The notes under the pieces: generated by a model | Seen by the model: the letters and a program-made list of their open reading frames with translations, nothing else | Databases searched by the model: none | Told to the model about the DNA's origin: nothing | In this document: positions 1 through 5,982 of the stretch, piece by piece | Numbering within the stretch: position 1 is the first letter of the stretch | Layout of the letters: each line of letters begins with the position of its first letter | Assembly: GCA_937902055.1 (NCBI GenBank) | Contig: CALGUJ010000158.1 | Location: 1-7,313, forward strand | Direction of reading: 5' to 3' | Length of the DNA stretch: 7,313 nt | From: an uncultured Pelolinea sp. | Lineage (GTDB): Bacteria > Chloroflexota > Anaerolineae > Anaerolineales > Anaerolineaceae | Translations under genes and position numbers: made by a program

Positions 1-175
1 TAGTTTTGTATCCACCGGCAGGGATCAGGATCAGGTCCTTTCCATATGCCTGCTGCACAATCGTAAAATCAGCCCAGGTTGCCTCGATATGCGGACCATC
101 AGCACCGGTAGTAGCAATGGCAACCACCTCGACTTTATTAAATACATTTTCGGGTAATTGATCTAATTTATTCAC
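1..175 (-). CDS. Pyridoxamine 5'-phosphate oxidase-like flavin-binding protein, N-terminal part (cut by window edge)
   Basis: This reading frame starts at GTG (173-175) and runs off the left edge after 58 codons. The visible N-terminus has a short helix (MNKLDQLPENVF) followed by strand-rich sequence, VVAIATTGADGPHIEATW, then DLILIPAGGYKT. The order 'helix, V-A-T-x-G-x-D-G-x-P-H-x-x-x-T-W, then L-I-L-I-P' is typical of the FMN-binding split-barrel family, whose members bind flavin or act as small oxidoreductases. The substrate cannot be told. No ATG lies upstream in frame and no clear Shine-Dalgarno sequence precedes the GTG; the space just before it is taken up by an inverted repeat. The cold-shock gene lies upstream on the same strand, with a terminator between them. 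Family assignment is from partial sequence only and the FMN-contacting C-terminal half is not seen. Confidence 0.6.
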   Translation of the reverse strand, partial: MNKLDQLPENVFNKVEVVAIATTGADGPHIEATWADFTIVQQAYGKDLILIPAGGYKT

Positions 176-203
176 GGGTAGAATTTTACCCGAAAACTTC
201 GGG
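175..203 (-). promoter_or_regulatory. Two overlapping, mutually exclusive hairpins at the start of the flavin-protein gene
   Basis: Read in the direction of the minus-strand gene, CCCGA (203-199) can pair with TCGGG (193-189). Alternatively CGGGTA (192-187) can pair with TACCCG (180-175). The CGGG block 189-192 is shared, so only one helix can form at a time. The second helix contains the first base of the GTG start codon and covers the region where a ribosome would bind. This arrangement could control translation, but the stems are only 5 and 6 bp. That it works as a switch is inference. Confidence 0.3.
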
Positions 204-225
204 AGGGAAAGCGGAGAACCCGATT

Positions 226-259
226 AAAAGAAAAATGGACAATCTCGCGACTGCCCATT
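226..259 (-). terminator. Rho-independent terminator of the cold-shock gene
   Basis: On the minus strand an 8-bp stem, AATGGGCA (259-252) with TGTCCATT (241-234, one G-U pair), closes a 10-nt loop and is followed by TTTTT-C-TTTT (235-226). It begins 23 nt after the cold-shock stop codon. It also sits about 50 nt before the flavin-protein start, so that gene would need readthrough or a promoter overlapping this hairpin. Confidence 0.7.
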
Positions 260-281
260 TCCAAACTCGTTTGTTTTTCGT

Positions 282-491
282 CTAGAGAATAACTACGTTC
301 TCTGCCTGGGGACCTTTTTGGCCCTGGGTCACGACGAACTCGACACGCTGGCCTTCTTCCAGATTGCGAAATCCATCACCAACAATGGCGCTGAAATGGA
401 CAAAGACATCTTCGCCACCTTCGCGCTGGATAAAGCCGTAGCCTTTGCTACCGTTGAACCATTTTACGGTTCCTGTTACTTTTTCGGACAT
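282..491 (-). CDS. csp: Cold-shock protein, CspA family
   Basis: This is a 69-residue single-domain cold-shock protein, the usual length for the family. It is a small five-stranded beta barrel that binds single-stranded RNA and DNA and acts as an RNA chaperone in the cytoplasm. Both nucleic-acid-binding motifs are present: RNP1 as KGYGFI (residues 16-21) and RNP2 as VFVHF (29-33), with the aromatic W11 in VKWFN. The C-terminus GPQAENV is also typical. The frame is open further upstream, but the start at ATG 489-491 is set by AAAGGAG (507-501) nine bases before it and by the family's MxxxGTVKWFN start. A leader of roughly 100-180 nt precedes it, as is common for csp genes, and a terminator follows. 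Paralogue identity (A, B, D and so on) cannot be assigned. Confidence 0.96.
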   Translation of the reverse strand: MSEKVTGTVKWFNGSKGYGFIQREGGEDVFVHFSAIVGDGFRNLEEGQRVEFVVTQGQKGPQAENVVIL

Positions 492-593
492 GATTTGGAA
501 CTCCTTTCCTCTGTTATTGCTGAGTAAACATAGTTCCAAATCCAAACGTACATCGTAATTAGAACTTTCGTTTAACAAGCAGTAACATAGTCT

Positions 594-620
594 ACTATAA
601 ATTTCAATTCCGTGTGTTAA
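594..620 (-). promoter_or_regulatory. Candidate promoter for the cold-shock gene (weak)
   Basis: The minus strand shows TTAACA (620-615) and TATAGT (599-594) separated by 15 bp, shorter than the usual 17. Transcription from here would give a leader of about 100 nt before the csp start. The stretch 492-676 holds no gene apart from this and the csp ribosome binding site; it is AT-rich. Assignment rests only on similarity to the sigma-70 consensus. Confidence 0.3.
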
Positions 621-676
621 TCTTTTATCGGATTTTCTGAAGCAGAGGTTCGATAAACCATGCAATCCATTTTCAG

Positions 677-1555
677 CTATACTTTCCGCGGCGGCAAGGG
701 TAATAGAACGGAAGTGCGCGCTTTGTACGCCTGATAATCCGCCTGTGCGCCCCACTTTTCATCCGCCCGTTTTTCGAGCAAAGGAATACCGCTCACTTTA
801 ATCAAGAGAAAAGCTACAAAAATGGGGGATATGAGAGTGAGCATCTGCCAACCATACAATACCGGGTACGCCACCAAAGCGACACCCACCCAAAGCGTGA
901 TCTCGCCAAAATAATTGGGGTGACGCGACCAGGACCATAGCCCGCTGCGAATGAAGGCATCCTTATTTTTTGGGTCGCTGCGGAAGACGTTTTTCTGATG
1001 GTCTGCCAGTGCTTCAATCCCTAAACCGAGTACCCAGACGAGAAAGCCAACCAGCGCGAATCCATCAGGGTTGACCTTGACCTGGCTAGTGATGGCCGCC
1101 AAAGCGGCAGCAAAAGTGAAGGAAATCCATAAGCCTTGCACTGTCCAGACCTGCAAAAAGCGCCCGAAGGAAGGTTTAATGTCATCAAAACGACTGTCTT
1201 TACCGCTTTTATGGATGCGGGTCACCAGGAAGCTCCCCAATCGAGCCGCCCAGAAGACCACCATGCCAGCCAGTAAAACCGAGCGTAAGTCCACGCTGCC
1301 GCTGATCAGCAAGGCGAAGAGTGTCACGGATATATAGGTCAAGCTGCCAGTTAAATCAAAGAATTTCTCTGTCTGAAAGATGAAGGCGGGGATAAAAGCG
1401 AGCCATTGAATTACGAAAACCAGGGCAATGCTTATGGCAAAGATCGGCCAACCCAATAACTTCAGGCCACCCTGGCTGCCGGCCCAAGCCAAGCCGGCGG
1501 CGATCAAAACCACAACACCAATACCGATGAATGCGGCGGGATTCTCTTTTTTCAT
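677..1555 (-). CDS. DUF1295 family integral-membrane protein (steroid 5-alpha-reductase-like C-terminal domain)
   Basis: This is a 292-residue polytopic membrane protein with hydrophobic segments at about residues 8-27, 34-60, 72-86, 91-111, 140-156, 166-181, 219-233 and 238-254. Family hallmarks appear in order: [13 protein letters not shown] (63-75), [21 protein letters not shown] (105-125), the cofactor-side motif [15 protein letters not shown] (204-218), and a C-terminal Y-x-x-Y-x-x-x-T-S before the final PLPP. The RHPNYFGE motif is shared with steroid 5-alpha-reductases and related membrane reductases and methyltransferases, which bind NADPH or S-adenosylmethionine there. The substrate of DUF1295 proteins is not known to me. 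ATG 1553-1555 is preceded by AAGGAG (1568-1563) at 7 nt, which supports this start. It is divergent from deoB and stands alone or heads a unit with csp. Confidence 0.9.
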   Translation of the reverse strand: MKKENPAAFIGIGVVVLIAAGLAWAGSQGGLKLLGWPIFAISIALVFVIQWLAFIPAFIFQTEKFFDLTGSLTYISVTLFALLISGSVDLRSVLLAGMVVFWAARLGSFLVTRIHKSGKDSRFDDIKPSFGRFLQVWTVQGLWISFTFAAALAAITSQVKVNPDGFALVGFLVWVLGLGIEALADHQKNVFRSDPKNKDAFIRSGLWSWSRHPNYFGEITLWVGVALVAYPVLYGWQMLTLISPIFVAFLLIKVSGIPLLEKRADEKWGAQADYQAYKARTSVLLPLPPRKV

Positions 1556-1673
1556 ATTTTCACTCCTTACCTGCTAAACTTAATTTAACCGATTTCGGAA
1601 TTTTGTCATATTTGCATTTTATTAAAATAGCACTTAACGATCCCTTTTTTATATATCTCTTACGGTTTCAGCT

Positions 1674-1701
1674 TTGGTTAACATCCGTGAAAGAGTATAA
1701 T
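1674..1701 (+). promoter_or_regulatory. Promoter of deoB
   Basis: TTGGTT (1674-1679) and a perfect TATAAT (1696-1701) are separated by 16 bp. This predicts a start near 1708 and a leader of about 29 nt, which carries the ribosome binding site AGGGA just before the deoB ATG. The divergent DUF1295 gene uses the other side of the same intergenic region (1556-1736), where no comparably good promoter was found. Confidence 0.7.
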
Positions 1702-1736
1702 CTATCGCTCATATCATTAAATTATAGGGATGAATT

Positions 1737-2918
1737 ATGGAAATTAAACGTATAGCAGTGATCGTTTTGGACGGCGTGGGCGCAGGCGAACTGCCGGATG
1801 CCGAGCAATACGGCGACGCCGGCAGCAATTCTCTTGCCAACACTGCCCGTGTTTTAGGCGGATTAAACCTGCCGAACATGGGCGAGATGGGTTTGGGTAA
1901 TATTACCTTCATCGAAGGCGTGCCGGCGCGGGAAAATACGCGCGGCGCTTATGGCAAGTGCAACGAAATTTCCAAAGGAAAGGATTCAGTCACCGGCCAC
2001 TGGGAATTGATGGGCATCGAGGTCGAACGCCCTTTCCCCACCTACCCCAACGGCTTCCCCAAGGAAGTCCTGGACGAGTTCACGCGCTTGACCGGCTATG
2101 AAGTACTGGGCAATAAACCAGCTTCAGGCACCGAGATCATCAAGGAATTGGGCGAGGAACACATGCGCACGAAAAAGCTGATCGTATACACCTCGGCCGA
2201 TTCGGTATTCCAGATTGCCGCGAACGAAGAAATCATCCCGATCGAAGAACTCTACCGGGTATGCGATATTTCACGGAAAATGCTGACCGGCGAGCATGCC
2301 GTGGGGCGCGTGATCGCGCGGCCTTTCACCGGCACCAACGCGGAGAATTTCACGCGCACCAAACGCCGCCACGATTATCCGCTGCTGGCGCCGACCGATA
2401 CCATGCTGGACACCTTGCTCAAGAACGGCCACAAGGTATACGCCACCGGCAAGATCGATGACCTGTTCGGCGGGCGCGGCATCAGCAAAACGCACCACTC
2501 GGTTTTTAATATGGAAAGCATCCAGGCTATGACCGATTTCATGAGTGAGGATTTCACCGGCCTGTTGTTCGCCAACCTGGTGGAATTCGACATGACCTAC
2601 GGGCATCGCAACGATTATAAAGGCTATGCGCAGAAACTGGAGGAATTCGACGCCTATGTCCCGACCATCCGTGAGAAGATGAGCGATAGCGACATTGCCA
2701 TGATCGTGGCCGACCACGGCGTGGATCCCACCACCCCCAGCACCGACCACTCGCGTGAGTACATCCCTCTGTTGGTGTTCGGAAAGAAAGTAAAGAATAA
2801 TGTCAATCTAGGCATCCGCGAATCATTCGCGGACGTGGCCGCGACCATCGGTGAGGCATTCTCGGTGCCGCTGCCGCTGGTGGGCCGAAGCTTTTTGAAA
2901 GAAATTTCGACGGATTAG
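1737..2918 (+). CDS. deoB: Phosphopentomutase
   Basis: This is a 393-residue cytoplasmic enzyme of the alkaline-phosphatase superfamily, full length for the family. It interconverts ribose 1-phosphate or 2-deoxyribose 1-phosphate with the 5-phosphates, linking nucleoside breakdown and salvage to central metabolism. The two-manganese site is intact: D12 in VLDGVG, D285 and H290 in EFDMTYGH, D326 and H327 in VADHG, and H338 in STDHSRE. The phosphorylated threonine is T86 in KDSVTGHWE. The KPASGTEII segment of the cap region is also present. The start ATG follows AGGGA at suitable spacing. No nucleoside phosphorylase or other deo gene adjoins it. Its last 30 codons recur twice downstream in diverged form. 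The encoded tail PLPLVGRSFLKEISTD is conserved-looking and the gene appears functional. Confidence 0.97.
   Translation: MEIKRIAVIVLDGVGAGELPDAEQYGDAGSNSLANTARVLGGLNLPNMGEMGLGNITFIEGVPARENTRGAYGKCNEISKGKDSVTGHWELMGIEVERPFPTYPNGFPKEVLDEFTRLTGYEVLGNKPASGTEIIKELGEEHMRTKKLIVYTSADSVFQIAANEEIIPIEELYRVCDISRKMLTGEHAVGRVIARPFTGTNAENFTRTKRRHDYPLLAPTDTMLDTLLKNGHKVYATGKIDDLFGGRGISKTHHSVFNMESIQAMTDFMSEDFTGLLFANLVEFDMTYGHRNDYKGYAQKLEEFDAYVPTIREKMSDSDIAMIVADHGVDPTTPSTDHSREYIPLLVFGKKVKNNVNLGIRESFADVAATIGEAFSVPLPLVGRSFLKEISTD
2828..2918 (+). repeat. deoB tail repeat, copy 1 (inside the intact gene)
   Basis: These last 91 bases of deoB align without gaps to 2987-3077 (offset 159), with the stop codons in register (TAG against TGA). 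The last 60 bases also align without gaps to 5986-6045 (offset 3127), where the TAG corresponds to TGG. The three copies have the same orientation. The 45-50 bases around GTGGCCGCGACC and CTCGGTGCCGCTGCC are almost identical between copies 1 and 2; the following codons differ nearly only at third positions. Confidence 0.9.
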
Positions 2919-2976
2919 TTCGTGGTTCATTAGTGCTCAAGATTGCTTCGCCGCACTGCGGCTCGCAATGACAAAT
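2919..2976 (+). repeat. REP-like hairpin repeat ('CHCEERSDEAI' type), copy A
   Basis: Just after the deoB stop comes a short palindromic element containing GATTGCTTCG and CTCGCAATGAC. It folds as nested stems: ATTGC (2942-2946) with GCAAT (2965-2969), and GCCGC (2950-2954) with GCGGC (2958-2962) around a 3-nt loop. Read on the minus strand it gives CHCEPQCGEAI, close to the CHCEERSDEAI peptide signature of a repeat seen in many bacterial genomes. No T-run follows, so it is not an ordinary terminator. A degenerate copy lies at 6046-6104. Confidence 0.7.
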
Positions 2977-2986
2977 TAATATAATC

Positions 2987-3077
2987 CGCGGTTGTGGCCG
3001 CGACCATCGGTGAGGTATTCTCGGTGCCGCTGCCGCTGGTAGGCCGGAGTTTCTTGAAAGAGATATCGGGTAACTGA
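2987..3077 (+). pseudogene. Remnant of a deoB 3' end, copy 2
   Basis: This 91-bp fragment encodes the deoB C-terminus again: VVAATIGE, then VFSVPLPLVGRSFLKEIS, ending GN and TGA. It is not a gene in itself because it has no start or ribosome binding site, and several stops separate it from deoB. Against the intact gene, the codons for LVGRSFLKEIS carry six substitutions, all synonymous (GTG/GTA, CGA/CGG, AGC/AGT, TTT/TTC, GAA/GAG, ATT/ATA). It therefore looks like the end of another working deoB allele rather than a decayed duplicate. A strong terminator follows 8 bases after its stop, as expected at the true end of a deoB transcription unit, so it may be the ancestral end of the local gene. 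Confidence 0.85.
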
Positions 3078-3085
3078 ACCAAACC

Positions 3086-3113
3086 AAGCCACCCACAACA
3101 CGGGTGGCTTTTT
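3086..3113 (+). terminator. Rho-independent terminator of deoB
   Basis: A perfect 9-bp stem, AAGCCACCC (3086-3094) with GGGTGGCTT (3102-3110), closes a 7-nt loop and runs into TTT. It follows the second deoB tail directly and would end deoB transcription about 170 nt after the intact stop codon. Confidence 0.85.
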
Positions 3114-3219
3114 ATTCCATCTTAATCACTAAGATCCAACTACCGGCCGGCAACAAACGGCTGATAAATTTCGAATGTTTTTTTTCCAAATTATTCTTGA
3201 AAATAATAGTAAATATAAC

Positions 3220-3248
3220 TTGACTTAATGTACAACATGTTGTACATT
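3220..3248 (+). promoter_or_regulatory. Promoter of the DUF2178/Xre/C25-like cassette
   Basis: TTGACT (3220-3225) and TACATT (3243-3248) are separated by exactly 17 bp. The predicted start site falls at about 3255, which is the A of the ATG chosen for the first gene, so the message may be leaderless. No Shine-Dalgarno sequence precedes that ATG, which agrees with this. The spacer and the -10 box lie inside a 26-bp palindrome. Confidence 0.65.
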
Positions 3249-3250
3249 AA
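3225..3250 (+). promoter_or_regulatory. Perfect 26-bp palindromic operator
   Basis: The half site TTAATGTACAACA (3225-3237) is followed at once by its exact reverse complement (3238-3250). It starts on the last base of the -35 box and covers the spacer and the -10 box, so a bound dimer would block RNA polymerase. The small Xre-type regulator encoded second in the operon is the obvious candidate ligand, giving negative autoregulation. The palindrome is seen directly; the protein that binds it is inference. Confidence 0.75.
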
Positions 3251-3254
3251 CGCC

Positions 3255-3653
3255 ATGGATAGAATAACCTCCAAGATATTAAAAATCATTGTCAGCGTCT
3301 TTCTTTCGGCATTGATCATTCTGGCGCTGATGCGCGCACAACACGCTTTAGCAGTACTCACCGCGATCGCCGGTTTGTTTTTCCTCACCAGCGTGCGTTC
3401 GAGCAGCGGGCCAATCATGGACGAGCGCGAGCAAAGCGTGCGCGAAAAGGCCGCCCAACTGACCTATGCCATCTTTGCCCCCACCTTGGGGTTGAGCGCC
3501 TTGGGCTTATTGATATTGAGCCATGATTCCAATTTCTTCCTGGAATCCTTGGGCGTTATCCTGGCTTACCTGACCCTGTTCCTGATCACCTTATATAGCA
3601 TTTCGTCCTTCTTTTTCGATAGAAAGTATGGGGGCCATGGGCAAAAAGAATAA
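3255..3653 (+). CDS. DUF2178-type four-helix membrane protein
   Basis: This 132-residue protein has four hydrophobic segments: residues about 10-26, 31-47, 71-89 and 97-120. Between the second and third lies MDEREQSVREKAAQLTY (55-71). A 'DER-x3-(I/V)-x2-KA' motif after the second helix is characteristic of DUF2178 proteins, a family of unknown function often found next to small Xre regulators. The frame is open from 3228, but an ATG there would lie within the promoter, so the ATG at 3255 is preferred; this may be a leaderless start. Its 3' end overlaps the regulator gene by 17 nt, implying translational coupling. A role as sensor or modulator of the regulator is plausible but not shown. Confidence 0.75.
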   Translation: MDRITSKILKIIVSVFLSALIILALMRAQHALAVLTAIAGLFFLTSVRSSSGPIMDEREQSVREKAAQLTYAIFAPTLGLSALGLLILSHDSNFFLESLGVILAYLTLFLITLYSISSFFFDRKYGGHGQKE

Positions 3654-3852
3654 CCTCAAGGTGCTCCGCGCCATGCACGACCTGACTCAGGAACAGTTAG
3701 CCGAATTGCTGCAGGTCAGCCGTCAGACAGTGATTGCCATTGAAAACGACAAATACCTGCCCTCCCTGACTCTAGCCTTTCGCATTGCGCGCTATTTCAA
3801 CGTCAAGATTGAGGACGTCTTTTTCTACACCGGAGACGAAAGTGATACTTAA
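3637..3852 (+). CDS. Small Xre-family helix-turn-helix regulator
   Basis: This 71-residue protein is almost entirely a lambda-repressor-type HTH domain. LTQEQLAELLQVSRQTVIAI (residues 16-35) contains the two DNA-binding helices, with SRQTV at the start of the recognition helix. It is followed by the ENDKYLPSLTLAFRIARYFNVKIEDVF pattern of the stand-alone short Xre regulators (about 65-75 residues). There is no ligand-binding or protease domain, so control probably comes through its membrane partner or by its own amount. An ATG at 3628 is also possible; 3637 is preferred because GAAAG lies about 10 nt upstream and the family usually starts close to KNNLKVLR. It overlaps both neighbours (17 nt before, 11 nt after). 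Likely target: the palindrome at 3225-3250. Confidence 0.88.
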   Translation: MGKKNNLKVLRAMHDLTQEQLAELLQVSRQTVIAIENDKYLPSLTLAFRIARYFNVKIEDVFFYTGDESDT

Positions 3853-5974
3853 AAACAGAAAAATCATACGAATGATGGCTTACCTCGCCATACTTGGTCT
3901 CAGTCTTTTTGTCATGTTATTTGTGGTTTCCTCGACCTGGATCGGTTATACCGTAAAAAACTTGTGCCTTGCCGCTGAAGACGCTTATGGAGGCGACTGC
4001 GTGGAAGCCCTCTCCATCCAGTTGAGGGATGAAAGCCTGGATTACGGCGCGCGCAATACCACCACCTGGGCTTTGGGCCAGATCGGCGACCAACGCGCCT
4101 TGCCTGTGCTGGAGAGTCTCTTCAGCGGTCAGGTACCCGCGCGTGAATCCTGGGAAGGCGAACTCAGTCAATATGAGCTGCGAAAAGCCATTAGACTGAT
4201 CAAGAGCGGATTCAACCTGACTCATTGGGCCTGGCGGTTCAGCCTTGATGTGGGCAATGCTTCATTGGATACACCCATTCAGGAGACCGTGATTATCTGC
4301 AACCCGCAGGATGCGTATCAAAGCCTGGCCAAAACCATCTCCGAGACGGAAGGGCTAGTCCTGACCGAAAATCTCACGCAGGCCATCGCTTACCGGCCAA
4401 AGTATATTCTGTGGGTTGCCGCCCCGCAAAGCATTGACGAAACCACTTTGTGGAGCACCGGGGATATCTTAAAAAGCATGGATTACTATCCGGCCATCGG
4501 CTTTATCAGCGGCGGGACAATCGAAACTGCTGAACAATTGTGGCGAAACGGCCGAATGATCCGCAATGGGGAGAGTTTTTTAGGTTCGGATGTGGAGATC
4601 GATCAGGGCATCCTGACACCGGTTATCGTCGACCTCAACCAGCCTGCCGCCGATCCAATCCCGCTGACGCTGGATAGTCTGGTCAAAACCTTGCAAAAAT
4701 CCGATTATTTCTACTGGGTACGGCACGTATCCGCCACACGCTGGATGTGGGGCGCGACCGCCGAGAACCATGGTGAGGATACCAACCTGACCGCCGCGGA
4801 GATCCCCGCGCTGAACGCGCTGGTGGTCGATACACCCAGCTGTGGCTCGTTCCAACCCTGGAAAGTTGATTCCATCGCCCTGGGTTTTATCAACCAGGGC
4901 GCCGCAGCCTACCTCGGCCACGTCCACACCGCCGTGGTGAGCAATTCGTTCATCATGCGTCATGGATTTTACGTGCCCGGTATGTCCACCTGGGAAGAAT
5001 TCCCGTTGGGTGTAATGGCGCAGATACGCAACCGCATGGAGGCGCGCGTCTCTTCCAGCACCCCATTGTATTTCATGTTAGGCGACCCACGCGCGTATTT
5101 ATCGGCCGAGCAACCTTACACGATCACGGCGGACGAAACCAAGAACGGCACACGCCGCATCCACGGCACAACTGATTTCCGCGGCTACCTGGCTGTCAAG
5201 GTCGAGGACGGCGCGCTCTACAATTTCACGCGCGTCACTGGCTTGACTGCCGCCGGGGAAAGCGATTTTTTCTTCAACAACGACCTGCAAACCCTAAACC
5301 TGGGCGGAGACAAGTATTTGATCTTTTTCCTAGATGGGGAAAGTTTTGAGATCGTTTTGCAGCAAAAAACGCCCTGGTACTGGCCATTATGGGACGGCCT
5401 GGTGGACGCACTGGATTACAACTGGGTTACCATGAACACCGTTTACAACCCCTTTTCGCTGGTTTTTATGGCTTTTCTGATTTTCTTACTGGTGATCAAA
5501 ACCCGCCGCAAGAATCCATCCGGAAAGACCCTGAAGGATTATCGCGCCTGTTTCGCGGCAGGTGTGCTGCCGGCAATAATACATGTGGCCTACGTGCTGC
5601 TGCGTTCAGGGCAATTCTCGGTCAGTGCCGACGCGGTCGGTTACACACCCGTGCAACTCTTGTTGGGATTCGCCGGAACAGCCAGCATGGCAACAGCCGG
5701 CCTGATGCTGGCGCACGATGCCCGCAAAACCATTGGACGTCTCATCGGATTGACGGTGGCCATTCTGCCGCAGGTGCTGCTTGCTGCTTTCAAGATATTC
5801 AGCGTTTTCCTTACCGACTTGGTGTTCGTGACCCGGAACAGCATGCACCAACCCCTGTGGAACTTCAACGTAGTCTGGCTGGCACTTGTCGCTTTGTTGA
5901 TTGATGCGCTGCTGGTAACCGCAGCCGATCGCCTGGTCAGGCTTATCCATCCAAAGCATGGTAAAGCTGCCTAA
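3842..5974 (+). CDS. Membrane-anchored HEAT-repeat protein with a gingipain/peptidase C25-like domain
   Basis: This is a 710-residue protein. The start is GTG 3842-3844, with GGAG six bases upstream and an 11-nt overlap with the regulator gene; the frame is open to 3785 but that start lacks support. Order of parts: one transmembrane helix (11-34), a HEAT/PBS-lyase-like repeat (about 54-95, with the core RNTTTWALGQIGDQRALPVL), a C25-like region (about 185-420), a beta-rich stretch (about 425-510), and five more helices (537-553, 568-587, 602-624, 633-660, 675-695). The C25 resemblance comes from YILWVAAP (188-195), a histidine in WVRHVSATRW (H295), a cysteine in VVDTPSCGSF (C334), a GAAAYLGH strand (353-360) and FMLGDPRAYL (411-420). 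In gingipains H-G and C form the catalytic dyad; here V follows the histidine. Positive charges at 4-10, 553-562, 628-633 and 697-707 place residues 35-536 outside the cytoplasm. Protease activity and substrate are inferences. The gene ends in tandem stops, TAA TAG. Confidence 0.75.
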   Translation: MILKNRKIIRMMAYLAILGLSLFVMLFVVSSTWIGYTVKNLCLAAEDAYGGDCVEALSIQLRDESLDYGARNTTTWALGQIGDQRALPVLESLFSGQVPARESWEGELSQYELRKAIRLIKSGFNLTHWAWRFSLDVGNASLDTPIQETVIICNPQDAYQSLAKTISETEGLVLTENLTQAIAYRPKYILWVAAPQSIDETTLWSTGDILKSMDYYPAIGFISGGTIETAEQLWRNGRMIRNGESFLGSDVEIDQGILTPVIVDLNQPAADPIPLTLDSLVKTLQKSDYFYWVRHVSATRWMWGATAENHGEDTNLTAAEIPALNALVVDTPSCGSFQPWKVDSIALGFINQGAAAYLGHVHTAVVSNSFIMRHGFYVPGMSTWEEFPLGVMAQIRNRMEARVSSSTPLYFMLGDPRAYLSAEQPYTITADETKNGTRRIHGTTDFRGYLAVKVEDGALYNFTRVTGLTAAGESDFFFNNDLQTLNLGGDKYLIFFLDGESFEIVLQQKTPWYWPLWDGLVDALDYNWVTMNTVYNPFSLVFMAFLIFLLVIKTRRKNPSGKTLKDYRACFAAGVLPAIIHVAYVLLRSGQFSVSADAVGYTPVQLLLGFAGTASMATAGLMLAHDARKTIGRLIGLTVAILPQVLLAAFKIFSVFLTDLVFVTRNSMHQPLWNFNVVWLALVALLIDALLVTAADRLVRLIHPKHGKAA

Positions 5975-5982
5975 TAGGATAA

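Noticed and set aside
492..755. N-terminal extension of the cold-shock reading frame up to 755
   Set aside because: The extension has no family similarity, overlaps the DUF1295 gene end, and a good ribosome binding site sits directly before ATG 489-491.
2271..2750. Minus-strand open frame of 159 codons inside deoB
   Set aside because: It is a shadow of deoB codon usage: repetitive low-complexity sequence, no ribosome binding site, and fully covered by an intact enzyme gene.
2803..3096. Minus-strand open frame of 97 codons across the deoB tails
   Set aside because: It reads through the two deoB tails and the REP-like repeat in antisense; its internal repetition (PPAAAAPR twice) only mirrors the tail duplication. 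The CHCEPQCGEAI peptide is a repeat signature and not a protein.
3190..3207. ATTATT/AATAAT inverted repeat upstream of the cassette promoter
   Set aside because: Only six A-T pairs in an AT-rich stretch; likely by chance and too far from the palindrome to be treated as a second operator.
3114..3219. Search for an integrase, tRNA, CRISPR or toxin gene explaining the cassette insertion
   Set aside because: None is present in this gap or elsewhere in the window on either strand, so the integration idea rests on the repeats alone.
3228..3254. Earlier ATG (3228) for the DUF2178 gene, adding MYNMLYINA
   Set aside because: It lies within the predicted promoter and operator and would not be transcribed from it; the added residues simply translate the palindrome.
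5389..5904. Plus-strand open frame of 171 codons in another frame of the C25-like gene
   Set aside because: Arginine- and glycine-rich shadow composition with no ribosome binding site, inside a well-supported gene.
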